From contig NZ_JAPUVI010000086.1 in the NCBI RefSeq assembly GCF_029255285.1, forward strand, positions 1 to 64,000: a DNA stretch of 64,000 nucleotides, written 5' to 3'. Made by a program: the position numbers and the translations under genes. The number at the start of each line of letters is the position of its first letter. The stretch's first letter is position 1. Origin of the DNA: Accumulibacter sp. GTDB lineage: Bacteria > Pseudomonadota > Gammaproteobacteria > Burkholderiales > Rhodocyclaceae. Shown in pieces: positions 61,815 to 64,000 of this stretch. Below the pieces are notes generated by a model, which did no database searches, was not told the DNA's origin, and saw nothing but the letters and a program-made list of their open reading frames with translations.

Positions 61815-62734
61815 GGCGCGGTCGCCAGGCGATCACTGGCGCTCTGCATGACACCGAGGAAAACGTCCTCGAGGTCCGTCTGCGACAGACGTAGCTCGTC
61901 GATCTGGCAACCTGCCTCGCGGACGGCCGCCAGTAGAGGTTCGATCTCGCTGAGCGTGCTGAGGTGGAAAGTCCAGCAGCCGTCGCTCTCGGTGGCGCGG
62001 CTGCGCAACCGGTTTGGCAGCGACGCCTGGCCGGAGACGCGCAAGCGCAGCGTCTGTCCCGAGAAGCGTGCCAACAGATTACTCGTGGTGTCGAGGGCGA
62101 CGACCCGCCCCTGCTTGAGCATGGCGATGCGCCCGCAGAGCGCTTCCGCCTCCTCGAGGTAGTGCGTCGTCAGGATCACCGTATGTCCATTGCGATTCAG
62201 TCGCCGGACGAACTGCCACAGCCCCTGGCGCAACTCGACGTCGACGCCGGCCGTCGGTTCGTCGAGGACGATGACCGGCGGCTTATGCACCAGCGCCTGG
62301 GCGACGAGAACCCGCCGCTTCATTCCCCCCGACAGACGCCGCATGTTGGTGTCGGCCTTGGCGGTCAGATCGAGGTTGGCGAGAATCTCGTCGATCCAGT
62401 CGTCGTTGTGGCGGATGCCAAAATAGCCGGATTGGATGCGCAAGCTTTCGCGCACCGAAAAAAAGGGATCGAAGACCAGCTCCTGCGGCACGACACCCAG
62501 CAGGCGGCGCGCCGCGCGGTAGTCGGTGACCACGTCGTGTCCGAGCACGCTCAAGCGGCCGGCATCCGGACGCGAAAGCCCGGCCAGGCAGGAGATCAGG
62601 GTCGTCTTTCCAGCACCGTTCGGGCCAAGCAGTCCAAAGAATTCGCCCTCGGCGATCTGCAGCGAAACCCCGGCCAGTGCCACGACGGAAGCGAAGTGCT
62701 TTTCGACCCGGTCGATGGCGACGGCAATGCTCAT
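61811..62734 (-). CDS. ABC transporter ATP-binding protein (YadG-like)
   Basis: The 307-residue ATPase has Walker A G-P-N-G-A-G-K-T-T, the Q-loop V-P-Q-E, the signature L-S-G-G-M-K-R-R, Walker B V-I-V-L-D-E-P-T-A-G and the H-switch T-T-H-Y. A C-terminal extension of about 85 residues may regulate it. It drives the adjacent ABC-2 permease. It starts 34 nt after mlaB. Confidence 0.93.
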   Translation of the reverse strand: MSIAVAIDRVEKHFASVVALAGVSLQIAEGEFFGLLGPNGAGKTTLISCLAGLSRPDAGRLSVLGHDVVTDYRAARRLLGVVPQELVFDPFFSVRESLRIQSGYFGIRHNDDWIDEILANLDLTAKADTNMRRLSGGMKRRVLVAQALVHKPPVIVLDEPTAGVDVELRQGLWQFVRRLNRNGHTVILTTHYLEEAEALCGRIAMLKQGRVVALDTTSNLLARFSGQTLRLRVSGQASLPNRLRSRATESDGCWTFHLSTLSEIEPLLAAVREAGCQIDELRLSQTDLEDVFLGVMQSASDRLATAP

Positions 62735-62768
62735 GGCACAGTGGCGGGCGACGAGACGGCGCCCGCGG

Positions 62769-63074
62769 TCAGGCGAGCGGGAGCAGTTCGGACACGCCGT
62801 AAAGCGCTGCCAGGCTGATCAGGTTGGAGGGCGGATTGACCAAGCGCAGCGTCAGGCCACGTGCGTCGGCGGTACGCAACCAAGCGAGAATGACGCTCAA
62901 AGCCGACGAATCGACGTCGCTGACAGCTGTCAGGTCGAGCCGCGTCGAGCCGGCCGGCGGTGGCGTCCCGCTGGCGCTGGCCAGACAACTGCGGCCGGCG
63001 GCAAGCAGGGCGCGGGCATTGGCGATGACCATGGGCGCCGTGACGCGCAGGGCGCCATTCGAAAGCTCGATCAT
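62769..63074 (-). CDS. mlaB: STAS-domain protein MlaB
   Basis: The 101-residue STAS domain has L-D-L-T-A-V-S-D-V-D-S-S-A-L-S-V-I-L, with the conserved Ser/Asp loop. It is the cytoplasmic regulatory subunit of the MlaFEDB phospholipid transporter. I chose the ATG at 63074, which overlaps the mlaC stop (ATGA); the frame continues upstream inside mlaC. Confidence 0.85.
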   Translation of the reverse strand: MIELSNGALRVTAPMVIANARALLAAGRSCLASASGTPPPAGSTRLDLTAVSDVDSSALSVILAWLRTADARGLTLRLVNPPSNLISLAALYGVSELLPLA

Positions 63075-63685
63075 TTCTTCCCGGTTTCGAGCTGTTTGTT
63101 GCGATTGACCAGCATCTGGATGAGACCGTCGATGCCGTTGTTGCGCACTTCCTGGTTGAACGTGTCGCGGTAGTTGGTGACGAGGCTCACTCCGGCGACG
63201 ATCACGTCGTACACCTTCCAACTGTCGCCCTGCTTTTCCAGGGCGTAATCGAGTTGTACCGGCTTGCTGCCCGGCTGCACGATTTCGGTTTTCACCAGAA
63301 CATCGGTGTCACCCGCTTGCATCTTGGTCGGTTTGTAGGTCACCGTCTGGTTCTTGTACGAGGTCAGCGCATTGGAGTAGGTGCGCACGAGCAGTGTCTT
63401 GAACTCGTCCGCCAAGCGCTTCTTCTGTTCCGGGCTCGCCTTGCTCCAATCGCGCCCGACCGCCAGCGCGGTCATCCGCTGAAAATTGAAATACGGCAGC
63501 ACCTTGGTATCGACCAGCTCGATCGCTTTGCGCGTATTACCGCCCTGGATGTCCTTGTCCTGGCGAACGATGGTCAACACGTCGTCAGTTACGGTACGAA
63601 CCAGGCCATCCGGCGACACCGGCTGGGCCAACACGGGCGACAGCATGACAAACAAACCGAAAAGAAATGGCACGAAGCGCTTCAT
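63071..63685 (-). CDS. mlaC: Periplasmic phospholipid-shuttle protein MlaC
   Basis: The 204-residue precursor has a signal peptide (ending near V-L-A-Q-P). The MlaC/Ttg2D fold follows, with V-L-P-Y-F-N-F-Q-R-M-T-A-L-A-V-G-R-D-W, L-L-V-R-T-Y-S-N-A-L, and W-K-V-Y-D-V-I-V-A-G-V-S-L-V-T-N-Y-R. It carries phospholipid between MlaA at the outer membrane and MlaFEDB at the inner membrane. The start ATG at 63685 begins the signal peptide; an upstream in-frame ATG at 63778 is unlikely. Confidence 0.93.
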   Translation of the reverse strand: MKRFVPFLFGLFVMLSPVLAQPVSPDGLVRTVTDDVLTIVRQDKDIQGGNTRKAIELVDTKVLPYFNFQRMTALAVGRDWSKASPEQKKRLADEFKTLLVRTYSNALTSYKNQTVTYKPTKMQAGDTDVLVKTEIVQPGSKPVQLDYALEKQGDSWKVYDVIVAGVSLVTNYRDTFNQEVRNNGIDGLIQMLVNRNKQLETGKK

Positions 63686-63783
63686 GAGCAGTATCCCGGC
63701 GGCTGAAGTGAGTTTGGTCGACGCCGCCATAGCCGAAGCGGCGCCTGGGAAAAAGAGATAGCGGTAGTAGCGAGGCAAGGCGC

Positions 63784-64000
63784 TTATTCTTCCGGCCGAA
63801 GGCGCGGCGGATCGCCATCGAACACTTCGTTGCGCCTATGCTGCAGGTAGGCGTCGCGAACGTAATTGTACTTGTCGAAAGCGGCTTCCTCGACCACCTT
63901 GTCGGACGGCAGCAGGCTGGCCCGCACGTCGATGTAGCGGACCGCGACCAGGCTGTTGCGCAAGGCCATGTCGTCAACGCGCCAGACCGGATCGAAATAG
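63784..64000 (-). CDS. mlaA: MlaA/VacJ lipoprotein, C-terminal part (runs off the right edge)
   Basis: Only the last 72 codons are present. They read Y-F-D-P-V-W-R-V-D-D, then V-A-V-R-Y-I-D-V-R-A-S-L-L, then D-K-Y-N-Y-V-R-D-A-Y-L-Q-H-R-R-N-E-V, the conserved C-terminal part of MlaA. This protein sits in the outer membrane and removes misplaced phospholipid from the outer leaflet, passing it to MlaC, whose gene follows 98 nt downstream. The start lies outside the window. Confidence 0.9.
   Translation of the reverse strand, partial: YFDPVWRVDDMALRNSLVAVRYIDVRASLLPSDKVVEEAAFDKYNYVRDAYLQHRRNEVFDGDPPRLRPEE

Overview
The window is a GC-rich, densely packed chromosomal segment of a betaproteobacterium. 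DUF2244 next to coxB, a DUF3579 gene, CIRCE-controlled rpoH, the gene strings fmdB-DUF502-aspS-nudB and mlaA-mlaC-mlaB-ABC-ibaG-murA, and a PEP-CTERM protein together point to the Rhodocyclales. An Accumulibacter or Dechloromonas relative is a reasonable inference but is not proven. I see no insertion sequence, phage, CRISPR array or rRNA. There are two tRNA genes, Ser(UGA) and Val(CAC).

Layout, left to right. At 1-2 kb lie the start of coxB with its DUF2244 partner, behind an FNR/ANR-like box, then rpoH, whose promoter contains a near-perfect CIRCE operator. At 2.1-4.4 kb is a bufferin-type copper-peptide operon: Cys-rich precursor, DUF692 iron enzyme, DUF2063 partner, then a Cys-rich CWC gene that looks frameshifted. 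At 4.3-8.4 kb is fmdB-DUF502-aspS-nudB, with a secreted barnase-type RNase and its barstar inhibitor inserted before nudB. At 8.5-14 kb are the type IV pilus core genes pilB, pilC and pilD, and RNase G. From 14 to 31 kb come trhP, a glycosyltransferase-like gene, a P2-type ATPase, gpmI, lysA-lptM divergent from cyaY, an OprB porin, a SAM hydroxide adenosyltransferase, a RatA-like protein, glnS, an ArsC-like reductase, a CBS protein and a PEP-CTERM GDSL esterase. From 31 to 38 kb are transport genes: an orphan MacB-like permease, a thioredoxin and an RND pump. From 38 to 46 kb are an aldo/keto reductase, tRNA-Ser, a BAX-inhibitor-like protein, an ArnD-like protein, and the amino-acid set alaC, alaA and hom.

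The most unusual part is 45.9-50.3 kb. Four overlapping genes encode a corrinoid-binding protein, a UroD/MtaA-family methyltransferase-like protein, a DUF1638 protein and a cytoplasmic hybrid histidine kinase. This looks like a corrinoid-linked sensory system. It is followed by a large exported WD40-like/caspase protein, a CaiB/BaiF CoA-transferase, a PP2C phosphatase and a minimal circularly permuted ATP-grasp/alpha-E pair. The right end returns to housekeeping: tRNA-Val, DUF3579, murA, ibaG, an ABC-2 exporter and the Mla lipid-transport genes.
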